From assembly GCA_964631235.1 (NCBI GenBank), contig CAZVZX010000001.1, positions 1 through 64,000 of the forward strand: 64,000 nt of DNA, in the 5' to 3' direction. This document shows, one piece after another, positions 26,312-35,075 of this stretch. The notes beneath the pieces were generated by a model that did not search any database, was not told the DNA's origin, and saw only the letters and a program-made list of their open reading frames with translations. A program made the translations under genes and the position numbers. The number at the start of each line of letters is the position of its first letter. The first letter of the stretch is position 1. This DNA is from JARKPK01 sp964631235. Lineage in GTDB: Bacteria > Planctomycetota > Planctomycetia > Pirellulales > Thermoguttaceae.

Positions 26312-27180
26312 TGGTGCATCTCGACATTGCGAAAAAGTGCGACTTTCTCGTCGGAATCGATTCCGACGGCTGCGCGTTCGACACGATGGAATTGAAGCAT
26401 AAAGAATGCTTCATTCCCAACATCATCAACTACATGGAGCTGCAAGGCGTCAGCAAATACGCCCGCGAGGCGGCCGAGTTTGTCAACCTCTACTCGCGCA
26501 GTCGGGGCATCAATCGGTTTCCGGCCTTGGTGGAAACCTTGGAATGGCTGCAACGCCGCCCGGAGGTCAAAGCGCGCGGGGTGACGATTCGCATCCCCCA
26601 ATCGCTGCGCGATTGGATCAAGCGCGAAACCAAGTTGGCCAATCCGGCGCTGGAGCGCGAGGTAGAGCGGACGGGCGACCCCGATTTGAAGCTGATCCTC
26701 GCCTGGTCGAAGGCCGTCAACGCCGCAGTGGACGCCATGGTCCGGCACGTGCCGCCGTTCCCCTTCGTGCGCGAGAGCCTGCAAAAGTTGCAGGGGAAGG
26801 CCGACGTGCTCGTCGTCTCGGCCACGCCGGAGGGGGCGCTGAAGAAGGAATGGGCCGAACACGGGATCGACCAGTATGTGGTGGCGATCTGGGGGCAGGA
26901 GCAGGGCACCAAAAAAGAGCACCTCACGATGGCCCGCAAGTATCCGTCGCAGCACACGTTGATGGTCGGCGATGCGTTGGGCGACTATCAGGCCGCCAAA
27001 GCCAACGACGCGTTGTTCTTCCCGATCAACCCCGGAGCCGAGGAAGTGAGCTGGCGGCGGTTTTTCAACGAGGGGATCGACCGCTTCCTCAACGGCACGT
27101 TCGCCGGCGCGTACCAAGAGGAACTGCTGGCGGAGTTCGATCGGTACTTGCCTGTCAATCCGCCTTGGCCGGCGGAATAA
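26311..27180 (+). CDS. HAD-superfamily hydrolase coupled to the phosphofructokinase
   Basis: 289 residues from the ATG at 26311, which shares its A with the phosphofructokinase stop. HAD motif I is VGIDSDGCAFDTM (nucleophile Asp near residue 16), motif II VLVVSATPEG, the motif III lysine lies in TKKEHLTMA, and motif IV is LMVGDALGDYQAAKAN. A large helical cap sits between motifs I and II. The protein probably dephosphorylates a sugar phosphate or similar metabolite. The overlapping start argues for co-translation with the kinase; the substrate is not known. Confidence 0.8.
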   Translation: MVHLDIAKKCDFLVGIDSDGCAFDTMELKHKECFIPNIINYMELQGVSKYAREAAEFVNLYSRSRGINRFPALVETLEWLQRRPEVKARGVTIRIPQSLRDWIKRETKLANPALEREVERTGDPDLKLILAWSKAVNAAVDAMVRHVPPFPFVRESLQKLQGKADVLVVSATPEGALKKEWAEHGIDQYVVAIWGQEQGTKKEHLTMARKYPSQHTLMVGDALGDYQAAKANDALFFPINPGAEEVSWRRFFNEGIDRFLNGTFAGAYQEELLAEFDRYLPVNPPWPAE

Positions 27181-27265
27181 CGGCACAGGCCTTATGGCAC
27201 ACGGCTGCACGAAAAAGAAAAAACCCGATTGAGAACGAACTGTATTGACGGAAGGACAAGCGACG

Positions 27266-28702
27266 ATGGCCAACAAGTGCGATTTCGGTTTGATCGGTTT
27301 GGCGGTGATGGGCGAAAACCTCGCGTTGAATATCGAGAGCCGCGGTTATCGCGTGGCGGTGTTCAACCGAACCACCAGCAAGGTCGATGAATTCATCGGC
27401 GGCCGGGCGAAGGGAAAGAACTTCGTCGGCTGCCACTCGCTGGAAGAGCTTGTCGCCGCGTTGGAGCGGCCGCGAAAGGTGATGTTGATGGTCAAGGCCG
27501 GCGCAGCGGTCGATGAGTTCATCGAAAAGCTCATCCCGCTTCTCGAGCCGGGCGATGTGATCATCGACGGCGGCAACGAACACTTCACCAACACCGAGCG
27601 ACGCACGGCCTACGTCGAAAGCAAGGGCCTGCTCTATATCGGCACGGGCGTTTCCGGGGGTGAAGAAGGCGCGCTGAAAGGCCCGAGCATGATGCCTGGC
27701 GGCAGCGAAAAGGCGTGGCCGCTGGTCAAACCGATCTTCCAAGCGATTGCCGCCAAAGTCGGCCCGAACAACGACATTCCCTGTTGCGACTGGGTCGGTC
27801 CGCGCGGGGCCGGCCACTATGTGAAGATGGTCCACAACGGCATCGAATACGGCGATATGCAGTTGATCTGCGAGGCGTATTGGATGCTCAAGTGCGCGCT
27901 GGGGTTGAACAACGACGAGCTCTACGAAGTATTTGCAAAGTGGTATCAGGGAGAACTGAACAGCTACCTGATCGAGATCACTCGCGATATTTTCAGCGTC
28001 AAGGACCCGGAAACCGGCACGCATTTGGTCGATTTGATTCTCGACACCGCCGGCGCCAAGGGAACTGGCAAGTGGATGAGCCAGTTGGCTCTCGATCTCG
28101 GCGTGCCCAGCACGTTGGTCACCGAGGCTGTTTATGCCCGCTGCCTTTCGGCGATGAAGCAGGCGCGGGTTCGCGCGGCGGCCGTGCTCACCGGTCCGAG
28201 CGGCACGTACTCGGGCAATCGCGACGAGTTCATCGAGCAAGTGCGGCAAGCGTTGTATGCCTCGAAGATTTGCAGCTACGCTCAAGGCTACGTTCAGCTT
28301 CAGGCGGCGGCCGCGGAACACAAGTGGCCGCTGAATTTCGGCGGCATCGCGCTGCTGTGGCGCGGCGGCTGCATCATCCGCGCCGTCTTCTTGGAACGCA
28401 TCAAAGAGGCCTTCGACGCCGACCCGAATTTGGAAAACCTGCTGCTTTCGCCCTACTTCCGCGATGTCGTGCAAAAGGCGCAGCCGGCGTGGCGTCATGT
28501 AGTGAAAACGGCAATCGAACTGGGCATCCCCGTCCCCGCGTTTACCACCGCCCTGACGTACTACGACGGCCTGCGCTCCGTGCGGCTGCCCGCCAATCTG
28601 CTGCAAGCGCAGCGCGATTATTTCGGCGCGCACACCTACAACCGAATCGATCGGGAGGGCGTGTTCCACACGGAATGGCTGAAGCTGCGCAAGCAGCCCT
28701 AA
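27266..28702 (+). CDS. gnd: 6-phosphogluconate dehydrogenase, decarboxylating
   Basis: 478 residues from the ATG at 27266, preceded by GGAAGG; a TTG 21 bases earlier is less likely. FGLIGLAVMGENLALN is the NADP-binding site; GVSGGEEGALKGPSMMPGG and IVPV-equivalent blocks of the catalytic region follow, and the C-terminal tail is present. It oxidises 6-phosphogluconate to ribulose 5-phosphate and CO2. It lies 85 bases after the HAD gene on the same strand and shares the region with zwf, so the oxidative pentose phosphate branch is nearly complete here (lactonase not seen). Confidence 0.96.
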   Translation: MANKCDFGLIGLAVMGENLALNIESRGYRVAVFNRTTSKVDEFIGGRAKGKNFVGCHSLEELVAALERPRKVMLMVKAGAAVDEFIEKLIPLLEPGDVIIDGGNEHFTNTERRTAYVESKGLLYIGTGVSGGEEGALKGPSMMPGGSEKAWPLVKPIFQAIAAKVGPNNDIPCCDWVGPRGAGHYVKMVHNGIEYGDMQLICEAYWMLKCALGLNNDELYEVFAKWYQGELNSYLIEITRDIFSVKDPETGTHLVDLILDTAGAKGTGKWMSQLALDLGVPSTLVTEAVYARCLSAMKQARVRAAAVLTGPSGTYSGNRDEFIEQVRQALYASKICSYAQGYVQLQAAAAEHKWPLNFGGIALLWRGGCIIRAVFLERIKEAFDADPNLENLLLSPYFRDVVQKAQPAWRHVVKTAIELGIPVPAFTTALTYYDGLRSVRLPANLLQAQRDYFGAHTYNRIDREGVFHTEWLKLRKQP

Positions 28703-28953
28703 CGGCCCGGGCGACGAAGGCAACGGTTCCGCGGGGACGACTCCCGCGGCAGTCCATGCTCGGCGCGCTGCGGAAGACGGAGAAAGACGCTTCGCCCGAA
28801 GGCGGAGTGTGATGCCAAGGCTGGGTTCAAACGGCGCTTCACCGCGCGCTTGCCTTGCCCATTAATGCGAACGCCTCTGATGACTCGATGCAACGACTCG
28901 GGTCATTGAGCGTTTCGTGCGCGCGGTTTTTCGATGATGAAAGGATCGGTCGC

Positions 28954-29733
28954 ATGTCGGCGGAGTATCTCTCGCAGTTGTTCAGTTTGGAAGGAAAGAC
29001 AGCGGTAGTGATCGGCGGCGCCGGGGTGCTCGGCGGCGCGCTGTGCGCGGGCCTGGGCCGCGCCGGGGCGAAAGTCATCGTGGCCGATGTCGCCGAGCAA
29101 GCGTGTCAGGCCCGCACCGCCGAGCTGGCGAAACTGGGCATTGATGCCGGTTGGGCCCTGGTGAACGTCACCCAACGCGAATCGATCGAGGCGTTGCTGT
29201 CCGAATCGCTGCGGCAGGCGGGCCGGGTCGATATCCTCGTCAACGGCGCGGGAGTGAACGCGGGCACCCGGTTCCTCGATGCGACCGATGCCGATTGGGA
29301 TCGGATCATGGCGATCAATCTGCGAGGCGTGTTCCAGGCGTGCCAGGTGTTCGGACGCCACATGGTCGAGAACCGCAGCGGCGCGATCGTCAACATCGGA
29401 AGCGTCACTTCGCATCTGCCTCTTTCCCGCGTGTTCGCCTATGCGGCCTCGAAGGCGGCCGTGTTGAATCTGACTCGCAACGTCGCTCACGACTTCGGCG
29501 AAACAGGGGTGCGGGTGAATTGCATCTGTCCGGGTTTCTTCCCCGCAGAGCAAAACCGCAAGCTTCTGGATCAAGACCGCATCGACAGCATCATGCGCCA
29601 CACCCCGATGAAGCGGTTCGGCGAACCCGAGGAGTTGATCGGCGCGCTGATCCTGCTTTGTTCGGAGGCGGGCCGATTCATTACCGGCACACATATCAAT
29701 GTGGACGGCGGCTTTACGGCGGCCTGGTTCTAA
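28954..29733 (+). CDS. short-chain dehydrogenase/reductase (UxuB/fructuronate-reductase-like)
   Basis: 259 residues from the ATG at 28954, preceded by GAAAGGA. VVIGGAGVLGGALCAGLG is the Rossmann dinucleotide loop, NGAGVNAGTRF the following NAG motif, and YAASKAAVLNLTRN holds the catalytic Tyr and Lys; INVDGG closes the family pattern. The start SQLFSLEGKTAVVIGG resembles SDR-type mannonate/fructuronate oxidoreductases. With gnd before and zwf after it, a sugar-acid substrate is likely but not proven. Confidence 0.85.
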   Translation: MSAEYLSQLFSLEGKTAVVIGGAGVLGGALCAGLGRAGAKVIVADVAEQACQARTAELAKLGIDAGWALVNVTQRESIEALLSESLRQAGRVDILVNGAGVNAGTRFLDATDADWDRIMAINLRGVFQACQVFGRHMVENRSGAIVNIGSVTSHLPLSRVFAYAASKAAVLNLTRNVAHDFGETGVRVNCICPGFFPAEQNRKLLDQDRIDSIMRHTPMKRFGEPEELIGALILLCSEAGRFITGTHINVDGGFTAAWF

Positions 29734-29938
29734 ATACAATCGCAGCATAAGCGGAACGAGCGGAACGGCGCGCCCGCCGCAAGAGCGCTATTCGGCCCCA
29801 TTTTTTCCCGTCGGCGGGCCGGAACGAACGGTTTTCGCTTGAGCGTCCGCCCCTGTCCGACTGCATGAGGTATACTTCGCGTGCAGCCGCGGCGTGCGGA
29901 ACCTGTCGGAATGCAGCCGAACGTAAGGGAGGTGGTCG

Positions 29939-31399
29939 ATGCCGCATACCGTAGTGATTTTCGGGGCTTCGGGCGACCTGACCAGCCGCAAGCTGATTCC
30001 GGCTCTTTACGAACTGTTCCGCAAAAAACGGCTGCCGGATAATACCCGTGTCGTCGGTTTCTCGCGGACGCCGTTCGAACACGACGCTTGGCGGGCGAAG
30101 TTGGCCGAATCGACCGCCGGCTTCGTCGGCAAAGGATTCGACACCGAACGTTGGAACCAGTTCGCTGCCAACGTCTTCTATCACCGCGGCGATATCGAGA
30201 ATCCGGCCGACTTCGAGAGCTTGCGGACGTTTCTCGATCAGCTGGAAGGCGAGTCGGCGCTGCCGAGAACGCGCGTTTTCTATCTCTCCACCGCGCCGGC
30301 GTTCTACGAACCGGCCATCGAACGGCTGGGCGCCGCCGGACTAGCGGACGAGTCGCACGGACCGGTCCGCTTGGTGATCGAGAAGCCGTTCGGCACCGAC
30401 CTTGCGACCGCCCGTGCGCTGAACGAGTTCGTGCATCGCGTCTTCCGCGAAGAGCAGGTATATCGCATCGACCACTATTTGGGCAAAGAGACCGTCCAGA
30501 ACTTGCTGGTGCTTCGGTTCGCTAATGCCATTTTCGAACCGATCTGGAATCGCAACTATATCGATCATGTGCAAATCACCGCGGCCGAAGAGGTCGCTGT
30601 GGGGCGGCGGGCGGCATTTTACGACTCGGTCGGCATCCTCCGCGACATGTTCCAGAATCACCTGCTGCAACTGACCACGCTGACCGCCATGGAGGTGCCC
30701 GCCCGTGCAGAGGCCGATTCGATCCGCGACGAAAAAGTGAAGGTGTTGCGGGCGATTCGGCCGCTGACGCGCGAGCAGGTATTCACCGACACGATCCGCG
30801 GCCAATACCGAAAATACCGCGACGAGCCGGGGGTGCCGCCCAATAGCGAGACGGCCACCTACGGCGTGGTGAAGCTCTCGATCGACAACTGGCGATGGCA
30901 AGGCGTGCCGTTCATTTTGCGCAGCGGCAAGGCGATGTCGTGCCGCACGACGCAAATCGTCATCCAGTTCCGCCAGGTTCCGCACATGATGTTCGAGGGC
31001 GGTCCGCGGTTGGCTTTCCAGGCCAATCGGCTGGTGATTCAGGTGCAGCCGGCCGAAGGCATCCAATTGCACTTCTATACCAAAGTGCCCGATCAGGGCA
31101 TGAAGATGCGGATGACGGACCTGAACTTCACGTTCCGCGACCGCTTCCAGAGCGCCATGCCCGAGGCCTATCAGCGTTTGCTGCTCGACGTGATGCAGGG
31201 CGACGCCAGTCTGTTCGCACGCGCCGACGAAGTGGAGCTGGCCTGGAGCATCATCGATCCGATTCAAGCAGCCTGGGAGAATCCCGGCTGGCCGCCGTTG
31301 GCGTTGTACGAGGCGGGCGGCTGGGGACCGCCCAGCGCCATCGAATGGATGTGCAAGCAGAACCGCGAGTGGTTCGATTTGTGCCCGGTTTTGGAATGA
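29939..31399 (+). CDS. zwf: glucose-6-phosphate 1-dehydrogenase
   Basis: 486 residues, normal length, from the ATG at 29939 with a strong GGGAGG site. VVIFGASGDLTSRKLIPALY is the NADP site, VIEKPFGTDL and RIDHYLGKETVQNL carry the substrate-binding and catalytic residues (His in the last motif). It makes 6-phosphogluconolactone, the entry step of the oxidative pentose phosphate pathway. Its stop overlaps the following tRNA-dihydrouridine synthase gene (ATGA). Confidence 0.97.
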   Translation: MPHTVVIFGASGDLTSRKLIPALYELFRKKRLPDNTRVVGFSRTPFEHDAWRAKLAESTAGFVGKGFDTERWNQFAANVFYHRGDIENPADFESLRTFLDQLEGESALPRTRVFYLSTAPAFYEPAIERLGAAGLADESHGPVRLVIEKPFGTDLATARALNEFVHRVFREEQVYRIDHYLGKETVQNLLVLRFANAIFEPIWNRNYIDHVQITAAEEVAVGRRAAFYDSVGILRDMFQNHLLQLTTLTAMEVPARAEADSIRDEKVKVLRAIRPLTREQVFTDTIRGQYRKYRDEPGVPPNSETATYGVVKLSIDNWRWQGVPFILRSGKAMSCRTTQIVIQFRQVPHMMFEGGPRLAFQANRLVIQVQPAEGIQLHFYTKVPDQGMKMRMTDLNFTFRDRFQSAMPEAYQRLLLDVMQGDASLFARADEVELAWSIIDPIQAAWENPGWPPLALYEAGGWGPPSAIEWMCKQNREWFDLCPVLE

Positions 31400-32484
31400 C
31401 TGCGGAACCGTTGACTGCTGCCCTGCCCTGCCCCGCAATGCCGTTGCGAATTGGGGCCGTCGAGATCGGATTCCCCGTCGTGCAGGCCGCGCTGAGCGGC
31501 TATAGCGATTGGCCGATGCGCACCATTGCCCGGCGGCTGGGCGCGCCCTACGCTTTGTGCGAAGTGCTGCTCGATCGGTTCGTCGTCGAAGTGTCGCGCG
31601 GGAGCAAGGCCAAGCGGCTACTCCGCGCCGACGATGAGCATCCGTGCGGGGCGCAATTGATGGGTGCGCTGCCCGAGGCCTTTCCGGCGGCGGCGCTGCG
31701 ACTGGTCGCCGCCGGCTTCGACGTAATCGACTTGAACTTTGCATGCCCGGTGAAAAAAGTGCTGGGAAGGCGTCGCGGCGGATGGCTTTTGTCCGACCCG
31801 CAAACGGCATTGGCGATCGTCGCCCGAGTTCGCGACGCCCTGCCTCCGCACGTGCCGTTGAGTGTAAAATTGCGGCGGGCATTCGACGACAGCCCGACCA
31901 GCCGCGAGCAATTCCGTCAGATTGTCGAGGGCGCGTGGCGATTGGGGGTCGATGCCCTGACGATCCACGGTCGCACCGTGCGGCAACGTTACGAAGGCCG
32001 GGCCGACTGGGAGTCGATTGCCGAATTGAAACGGGCCGCCGGCAGCCGGACGGTCTTGGGCAGCGGCGACCTCTATTCCGCCGAACAATGCCTGCGGATG
32101 ATCGCTCAATGCGGCGTGGACGGCGTAACGGCCGCACGCGGCGCGATCGGCAATCCCTGGATTTTCCGGCAGTGCCGCGACTTGGCCGCCGGGCGTCCTC
32201 TGCATATCCCCGACCTTCGCGAACAGCGAGAGGTGATTGCCGAGCACTACCGACTAGCCGAAGAGCACTACGGTCCTCAGCGATGTTGCGCTCGGATGAG
32301 AAAGTTCGGCATCAAGTACGCGCGGTTGCACCCGCTGTATCGGCAGGTGCGCGACGCCTTTGTCGCTGCAACGTGTCGGGAGCAATGGTTTGCCGTGCTT
32401 GAACGCTGGTATGCCGATGCGTCGCCGGGGCGAAATCCCGATTCGTTAGCCGCCGAATTCTTCGATGAGCCCGACGGAGAATAG
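31396..32484 (+). CDS. tRNA-dihydrouridine synthase (Dus family)
   Basis: 362 residues from the ATG at 31396, which overlaps the zwf stop by four bases; a second ATG 14 codons on is also possible. An FMN TIM-barrel: QAALSGYSDWPMR near the start, DLNFACPVKKV with the catalytic cysteine, LTIHGRTVRQRYEGRADW and GSGDLYSAE for FMN and tRNA binding, then TAARGAIGNPWIF. It reduces uridines in tRNA D-loops. The residues after the catalytic motif (LGRRRGGWLLSDP) differ from the usual C-G-K-A-A-G of DusB. Coupling to zwf is unusual. Confidence 0.88.
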   Translation: MTAEPLTAALPCPAMPLRIGAVEIGFPVVQAALSGYSDWPMRTIARRLGAPYALCEVLLDRFVVEVSRGSKAKRLLRADDEHPCGAQLMGALPEAFPAAALRLVAAGFDVIDLNFACPVKKVLGRRRGGWLLSDPQTALAIVARVRDALPPHVPLSVKLRRAFDDSPTSREQFRQIVEGAWRLGVDALTIHGRTVRQRYEGRADWESIAELKRAAGSRTVLGSGDLYSAEQCLRMIAQCGVDGVTAARGAIGNPWIFRQCRDLAAGRPLHIPDLREQREVIAEHYRLAEEHYGPQRCCARMRKFGIKYARLHPLYRQVRDAFVAATCREQWFAVLERWYADASPGRNPDSLAAEFFDEPDGE

Positions 32485-32527
32485 AATCGCAGTATCGGGC
32501 GCAAGGCGCGATCAAGCTGCTTTGACA

Positions 32528-32620
32528 GCACGTTGCACAACACGATTCCAGCGAACTCAGCCCGGGGTTGTTCGGAAAACGCACAGGGCCTCCAATCCAA
32601 AAACGACTAATTCAACGGGC
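32528..32620 (-). repeat. family-2 short inverted-end repeat, copy c
   Basis: 93 bases, reverse orientation to copies a and b. One end is caacgggc, the other gcacgttg (one mismatch), and the middle shares ggccctgtgcgttttcc and cgctggaatcgtgtt with copy b. Confidence 0.75.
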
Positions 32621-32728
32621 TGTTATCGCCGAGAGCGGCGCCCTGATGATCAAGGGCGGCCCGCAATGGTTCGGGCCGGTTTCCCCGGGTCGGTTGCAAC
32701 CCGATCAAAAGCGAGAAAGAAGGATGTC

Positions 32729-33706
32729 ATGGTTCGCGAGTTCACTCAGCACCAGTGGGATGATCGCCTCTCGGCCGATTGGGCGGCCTTAACGCAATTG
32801 GCCTTGGCCGAAGACTTCGGCTCCCAAGGCGACATCACCAGCCGCTCGTTGGTGCCGGAAGGGGCGTGCGGCCGCGCTGCGATCGTCAGCCGTCGCTCCG
32901 GCGTGGTTTGCGGACTGCACGGCGCGGCGGAACTGGCTCGCGCGGTCGATTCTCGACTCGCACTGACTCTTTCGGCGGCCGACGGCGATGAGGTCGCCGC
33001 GGGCACGGTCGTGGCCGAGCTTTCCGGACCGGTGCGCGCCCTCTTGGGCGCCGAACGCACGATGTTGAATCTTCTGGGCCGGCTCTCCGGCATCGCCACG
33101 CTGACCCGGGCGTATGTGTCGGCCGTGGCGGGCACTCCGGCGCGGATCTTCGACACCCGCAAGACCACTCCAGGCTGGCGGCGATTGGAGAAGTACGCTG
33201 TTCGCTGCGGGGGCGGATGGAATCATCGCACCGGCCTGTTCGACGCCATTTTGATCAAAGACAACCACCTCGCTTTTCATCGACAGTGGATCGAGAGCGA
33301 TTGTCGCAGCGTTCGAGAAGCGACGGCGGAATCGCCCGACGCCAAATCCGACCGCGACAGTTATTCGCCCGCCTTGGCGGTTCGCGCAGCGCGGCAATGG
33401 GCAGCCGCGGCAGGCTTGGGCAGTGTTGTAGTCGAGATCGAGGTTGACACGCTCGATCAACTCGCCGAGGTGCTCCCCGCGTTGCCCGACATCGTCTTGC
33501 TCGACAACATGCCGGCCGAAACGCTGGCCGCAGCCGTGACGCTCCGCAATCGGATCGCGCCCGAGGTCGAGTTGGAGGCCTCAGGCGGAATGACGTTGGA
33601 ACGGGCGGCGCAAGCGGCGGCCGCTGGCGTCGATCGAATCAGTGTGGGGGCCTTGACTCATTCGGCCGTTGCCCTCGACTTGGGATTGGATTGGATCGAT
33701 TCATAA
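32729..33706 (+). CDS. nadC: nicotinate-nucleotide pyrophosphorylase (carboxylating)
   Basis: 325 residues from the ATG at 32729, preceded by GAAGGA. Makes nicotinate mononucleotide from quinolinate and PRPP in NAD synthesis. LALAEDFGSQGDITSRSLVP at the start, DTRKTTPGWRRLEKYAVRCG with the substrate-binding Arg and Lys, then HRTGLFDAILIKDNH and EASGGMTLERA are family motifs. It is longer than most NadC (about 290) because of an acidic/polar insert near residues 195-215. No nadA or nadB in the window. Confidence 0.95.
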   Translation: MVREFTQHQWDDRLSADWAALTQLALAEDFGSQGDITSRSLVPEGACGRAAIVSRRSGVVCGLHGAAELARAVDSRLALTLSAADGDEVAAGTVVAELSGPVRALLGAERTMLNLLGRLSGIATLTRAYVSAVAGTPARIFDTRKTTPGWRRLEKYAVRCGGGWNHRTGLFDAILIKDNHLAFHRQWIESDCRSVREATAESPDAKSDRDSYSPALAVRAARQWAAAAGLGSVVVEIEVDTLDQLAEVLPALPDIVLLDNMPAETLAAAVTLRNRIAPEVELEASGGMTLERAAQAAAAGVDRISVGALTHSAVALDLGLDWIDS

Positions 33707-34075
33707 TCTTCCAAGCCGCAACGAAGGCTGATGTCGGATTCTCTTCATCGGCGTTTATCGGTTCGATCTCGCTTGTTGCGCAACTCTCGTTTTTTTTTGC
33801 AGTCCGATCGCATTGCTGTTGCTGACCCAATTGCTCAATCAATGCGGCAACGCGATTCGCGCGGAACAGCGTCGGCCACAGTCCGCAGCCTCGGCCTTTG
33901 GATGATGCATTTTGTCAACAGGGCTGTATGCCAAGGCCCGACACCAGGACTTCGATTGCATCATTCGTTGCTTTTCCGCGACATTTGGGCGACCGGAATC
34001 CCCTCGCCCGATGGGCGGCGGACGCTTGCGCGCGATCCGCCAGGAGCGCCGGCGATCTTCTGACTGCGCGTTGGT

Positions 34076-34103
34076 TTGACATATCCAAGCGGCGGGCTAC
34101 AGT
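34076..34103 (+). promoter_or_regulatory. candidate promoter of the secretion/pilus cluster
   Basis: A perfect TTGACA (34076-34081), 16 bases, then TACAGT (34098-34103, four of six). It lies upstream of the first prepilin gene. Confidence 0.4.
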
Positions 34104-34146
34104 TCACTTGCACCGGCGCTCTTGGGGAGGAACGCCGTTGACGAGG

Positions 34147-34198
34147 CGCGGCGGGGAGAGCTGGGAGCTAGAGGGGACCCCGCCGCGTCTGTTTTCTT
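34147..34198 (+). terminator. GC-rich hairpin with T-rich tail (terminator or attenuator)
   Basis: cgcggcgggg (34147-34156) pairs perfectly with ccccgccgcg (34178-34187), followed by TCTGTTTTCTT. The loop contains a second small stem (agct/agct). It could end the nadC transcript or attenuate a transcript from the promoter at 34076. Confidence 0.5.
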
Positions 34199-34382
34199 GA
34201 CGATCTCGCTGAGGATGCGGTCGTTGGCCGTCGGCGACGCTGCCCCGTTTGCCGCGGCCGAGGACGGCTCGCGTCGAAACGCAACAGCGATCGCGATTTC
34301 ATCGGTTTCTTTCGATAGGGCCGCACCCTTGGTTTCCGCCTTGCTTCGGCCGAACAATCAACAGGCGCGAAACGCTCGTTTC

Positions 34383-35075
34383 ATGCGCGCCGCGACATCG
34401 CCGCGCGGTGCGTTGCCAACGATCGTCGCGGCCGGTTCTCGCGTTCCGTCCGGCCGGTTCGAATATCTCGCCGGCTGCCGCAGATGCCGTAGTCGCCGCC
34501 GTCGGAACGCTTTTTCGCTGATCGAGGCCGTAATCGCCGTCGGGCTGACGGTAATGGCCGCCGGCACGCTGCTGATGGCCGTGAGCACGTCGCAGCAAAC
34601 GACCGACGAGGCGCTCCGCCAAACGATCGCCGCCGGCATGGCCGAGCAGTTGATGGACGAAATCCTCGGCCAGAAGTACTGCGCCGATCCCTACAACGGA
34701 TACGAGACCAGCTTGTCACGTTCGCCATGGGAGGCGGCGGGAACCGGTCGCGAGCGATACAACGACATCGACGACTACAACTTGGTGCGCACCCAACCGC
34801 CGACCGATCTCAACGGAATCGTGCTCGGGCAGGACGACGGCATGGGCGGCATTCGCGCAGTCGCACTTCAGGCCAATACGAGTCTGATCAGCCGGTGGCG
34901 TCAGGAGGTCGATGTTTACTACGTCAGCGAAGCGAATCCGACCCAACGTTTGACCAGCGGCACGAGCGACTATCGCATGGTCGAGGTCCGCATTACGGAA
35001 GAGATTCCGGGCGTGGGCCGACGGCAATGGGCCAAGCTTCAAAGGGTGGTGAGCTATGTTCCGCCCGTCCCTTGA
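34383..35075 (+). CDS. prepilin-type minor pseudopilin (GspI-like position)
   Basis: 230 residues from the ATG at 34383; an ATG at 34215 is also in frame and neither has a good ribosome site. After a long basic leader, RRRRNAFSLIEAVIAVGLTV is a type IV prepilin N-terminus with Glu at +5 of the mature form; the residue before the cut is Ala rather than the usual Gly. The rest is a globular domain (DYNLVRTQPPTDLNG; WRQEVDVYYVSEANPTQ). It overlaps the next prepilin gene by 20 bases. In T2SS nomenclature its place before the GspJ/GspK-like genes suggests GspI. Confidence 0.8.
   Translation: MRAATSPRGALPTIVAAGSRVPSGRFEYLAGCRRCRSRRRRNAFSLIEAVIAVGLTVMAAGTLLMAVSTSQQTTDEALRQTIAAGMAEQLMDEILGQKYCADPYNGYETSLSRSPWEAAGTGRERYNDIDDYNLVRTQPPTDLNGIVLGQDDGMGGIRAVALQANTSLISRWRQEVDVYYVSEANPTQRLTSGTSDYRMVEVRITEEIPGVGRRQWAKLQRVVSYVPPVP

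Larger units (their letters stand above)
33707..34382. other. leader region of the secretion cluster
   Basis: 676 bases between nadC and the first prepilin gene. It contains a candidate promoter (34076-34103) and a strong GC hairpin (34147-34198). The prepilin frame stays open upstream to 34122 and its start is uncertain. Confidence 0.5.
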
